A stretch of DNA of 64,000 nt, taken from assembly GCF_000423525.1 (NCBI RefSeq), contig NZ_AUID01000008.1:49853-113852 (forward strand), written 5' to 3'. Origin of the DNA: Proteocatella sphenisci DSM 23131 (GTDB taxonomy: Bacteria > Bacillota > Clostridia > Peptostreptococcales > Filifactoraceae). This document shows positions 62,539-64,000 of the stretch, piece by piece. The notes beneath the pieces were generated by a model, which did not search any database, was not told the DNA's origin, and was given only the letters and a program-made list of their open reading frames with translations. The position numbers and the translations under genes were made by a program. Numbering within the stretch: position 1 is the stretch's first letter; the number at the start of each line of letters is the position of its first letter.

Positions 62539-63660
62539 ATGAAAAAGAAAATAGCAGTACTTATGTCCATCTTAGTTATGTTTTCAAGTATCACAGGATG
62601 CAGTACGCAACAGAAGGCATATTTTGATGAAACAGAAAAGATGGCAAAATGGGAGTCTACTAAATCAGAAATCACGGGCAATATGGTTATGAAGGTTCCA
62701 ATAACCCCAGTATTGAGAGAAGGAGAATACCAGACGCAGGAATTGAAATTTGAAACTATAAATTTTGATATTGTTGCAGAGGGATATACTCTGAGCGAAG
62801 ATGGTGGAAATTCCACTAAGGCATATGTAAAGATGGATCTAAATTCAGATAAAGATCTCATAGACATAAAAGATATAAAGATATTTGTAGATAATCAGAA
62901 TATATACATCAGCAAAAATTACTTTGATGCTATAATAAAGGCTTCAGGACAACCACTCCCTGAAGGACTTAAAAAGATAACTCAGGAATACATTGTATTA
63001 AATAGTAGTTTAGATACTGCTGGAATGACTGAAGAAGAAATGGCAGCGAATACTCAGTACCAGGCTATGAATGAATACATCAAGAGCATGACTTCTTCTG
63101 AAAAAAGAGAAAAAGTTCTTGTAAAAGCAAGCAAGATAATGGATCTGTTAGAATTTAATATCCCGGTGAATAAATCAGGAAGAACATACACTATTAATAT
63201 AAAATCTGATCAGATGATAGATATGTCAATCAAGTCAATAGATAAGGTGTTTGCAAATACAGATCAGATACTTAAAATAATGGATCTTGGGCCGGAATTC
63301 AAAATGACCAAAGAAGAAATAGCTGAGTTTAAAAAGCAATATGATGAGACCGGCAAGACCCAGGTTTTCCAGGGAATGACAGTAGCGAAAGAAATGATAA
63401 AAGGATCTGAAATAACAACAAAAGAAACATTTACTGACAGCACATACCAATCAGAAATAGGCATGAAATTCACATTGAGAGATATGATGGATATGAACCT
63501 TACCATGATACAAAAAGCTAAGAAAATAGAAAAACAAGAGATAGTGATTCCTGAAATCAAAAATGCAATAAGCATGGAGAAATATATGGAAGCTGCTATG
63601 CCTGAAGCGCCTTTAGCTCCAGAAAACATTGAAACAGTTAAAGTCGTATCAACTAAATAA
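62539..63660 (+). CDS. Putative surface lipoprotein of unknown function
   Basis: 373 residues, AAAGGAGACAGGC upstream. Signal peptide II with lipobox 'SSITGC' (Cys21), so exported and lipid-anchored. The rest is a soluble alpha/beta protein with 'KAYVKMDLNSDKDLIDIKDI' and acidic/lysine-rich segments; no recognised family, though the layout resembles outer-surface lipoproteins of clostridia. Monocistronic; the IS follows. Confidence 0.8.
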   Translation: MKKKIAVLMSILVMFSSITGCSTQQKAYFDETEKMAKWESTKSEITGNMVMKVPITPVLREGEYQTQELKFETINFDIVAEGYTLSEDGGNSTKAYVKMDLNSDKDLIDIKDIKIFVDNQNIYISKNYFDAIIKASGQPLPEGLKKITQEYIVLNSSLDTAGMTEEEMAANTQYQAMNEYIKSMTSSEKREKVLVKASKIMDLLEFNIPVNKSGRTYTINIKSDQMIDMSIKSIDKVFANTDQILKIMDLGPEFKMTKEEIAEFKKQYDETGKTQVFQGMTVAKEMIKGSEITTKETFTDSTYQSEIGMKFTLRDMMDMNLTMIQKAKKIEKQEIVIPEIKNAISMEKYMEAAMPEAPLAPENIETVKVVSTK

Positions 63661-63669
63661 GACATAAAA

Positions 63670-63691
63670 AAAGGGGCTGTCGGGAAATAGC
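63670..63691 (+). repeat. Left terminal inverted repeat of the IS1182-type element
   Basis: GGGGCTGTCGGGAAATAG-type IR, 22 bases exactly complementary to the orphan end at 42257-42278. Marks the IS left edge 110 bases before the transposase. Confidence 0.75.
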
Positions 63692-63699
63692 CCCCAAAG

Positions 63700-63725
63700 A
63701 AAAAAGCGACTAGTTCGCTTTTTTT
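63700..63725 (+). terminator. Terminator hairpin just inside the IS end
   Basis: AAAAAAGCGA (63700-63709) / TCGCTTTTTT (63715-63724). Such hairpins shield the transposase from read-through. Confidence 0.7.
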
Positions 63726-63801
63726 AATGCAAAAAAAAGCAAAAAAAAATGACAAAATATATTGCCATCTTTTCCCGTTATATTTTATAATATAACTACC
63801 C

Positions 63802-64000
63802 ATGAAACAATATTATAACCAATTTTTTGAAAAAGGACAACAGGTTATTAATTTTAATTTTTACACAATAGGTTTACCTGCTGACGATCCAGTCTATACC
63901 CTAATAAATGTATTGGAGGATTTTGATTTCTCTAGTCTTCTGGCTAGATACTCAAACAAGGGAAGAAAAGGCTATAACCCTATTATGTTATTTGCAGTAT
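63802..64000 (+). CDS. IS1182-family transposase, N-terminal part (cut by window edge)
   Basis: 66 codons from ATG 63802 to the window end. 'FYTIGLPADDPVYTLINVLE' and 'SNKGRKGYNPIMLFAV' are the DUF772-type start of IS1182 transposases. Belongs to the IS whose left IR is at 63670. Completeness cannot be judged. Confidence 0.85.
   Translation, partial: MKQYYNQFFEKGQQVINFNFYTIGLPADDPVYTLINVLEDFDFSSLLARYSNKGRKGYNPIMLFAV

Overview
The window is AT-rich DNA from a Gram-positive, low-GC bacterium of the class Clostridia, possibly Peptostreptococcaceae-like (inferred from gene content and order; no rRNA is present). Evidence: AGGAGG-type ribosome binding sites, TTG/GTG starts, AGA/ATA-rich codon use, the DUF881-sbp-ftsZ division block, the murB/rapZ/yvcK/whiA/HPr block, an HPr with both His15 and Ser46, and purine and Mn2+ riboswitches ahead of guaB and a P-type ATPase. 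Both ends are cut: a DUF881 gene on the left and an IS1182-type transposase on the right.

Layout. 1-8.5 kb: division genes (DUF881 pair, sbp, ftsZ), nrdR, a two-component system, an unusual UvrD-like P-loop protein and the pilus ATPase. 8.5-12.5 kb: rest of a type IV pilus/pseudopilus assembly cluster (PilC, unknowns in the PilM/N/O positions, three small prepilin-like proteins). 12.6-20.3 kb: a PhnM-like amidohydrolase that has lost its metal ligands, then cell-wall and carbon-control housekeeping genes (murB, PHP phosphoesterase, rapZ, yvcK, NUDIX, whiA, HPr, tyrS). 20.4-26.6 kb: Mn2+ riboswitch plus P-type cation ATPase, then guanine riboswitch plus guaB-guaA.

26.5-42.2 kb is a mobile island integrated in the 3' end of guaA. 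The last bases of guaA (26536-26550) recur exactly at 42212-42226 and nearly so at 40778-40788. The island carries an excisionase-like protein, a tyrosine integrase, a RepA-like ATPase, two MobC-like proteins, a MOBP-type relaxase and no conjugation machinery, so it is best described as an integrative mobilizable element. Its cargo looks defensive: an Abi/UG-type reverse transcriptase in an operon with an XRE regulator, a complete Gabija pair (GajA and GajB), an orphan PD-(D/E)XK nuclease, an HsdR stub, DUF1016 nuclease in three states (intact, half, scrap) and DUF429. The right end is an accretion: an att-flanked DUF1016 cassette without its own integrase sits beside the main element.

42.2-64 kb is chromosomal accessory and stress DNA: GNAT acetyltransferases, MgtC-like protein, PadR/ChrA, nagB, catalase, CsbD, ZIP transporter, SdpI, two pentapeptide-repeat proteins, an S66 peptidase, EFR1 ferredoxin, DEAD-box helicase, cold-shock protein, a SixA-CHAD fusion, and an ArsR regulator with a 50-nt perfect palindrome ahead of a four-domain sulfur-transfer fusion (CoA-disulfide reductase, rhodanese, TusA, DsrE). 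The best candidate for something not yet described is the XRE-RT operon (26633-28706), together with the modular att-bounded defence cargo beside it.
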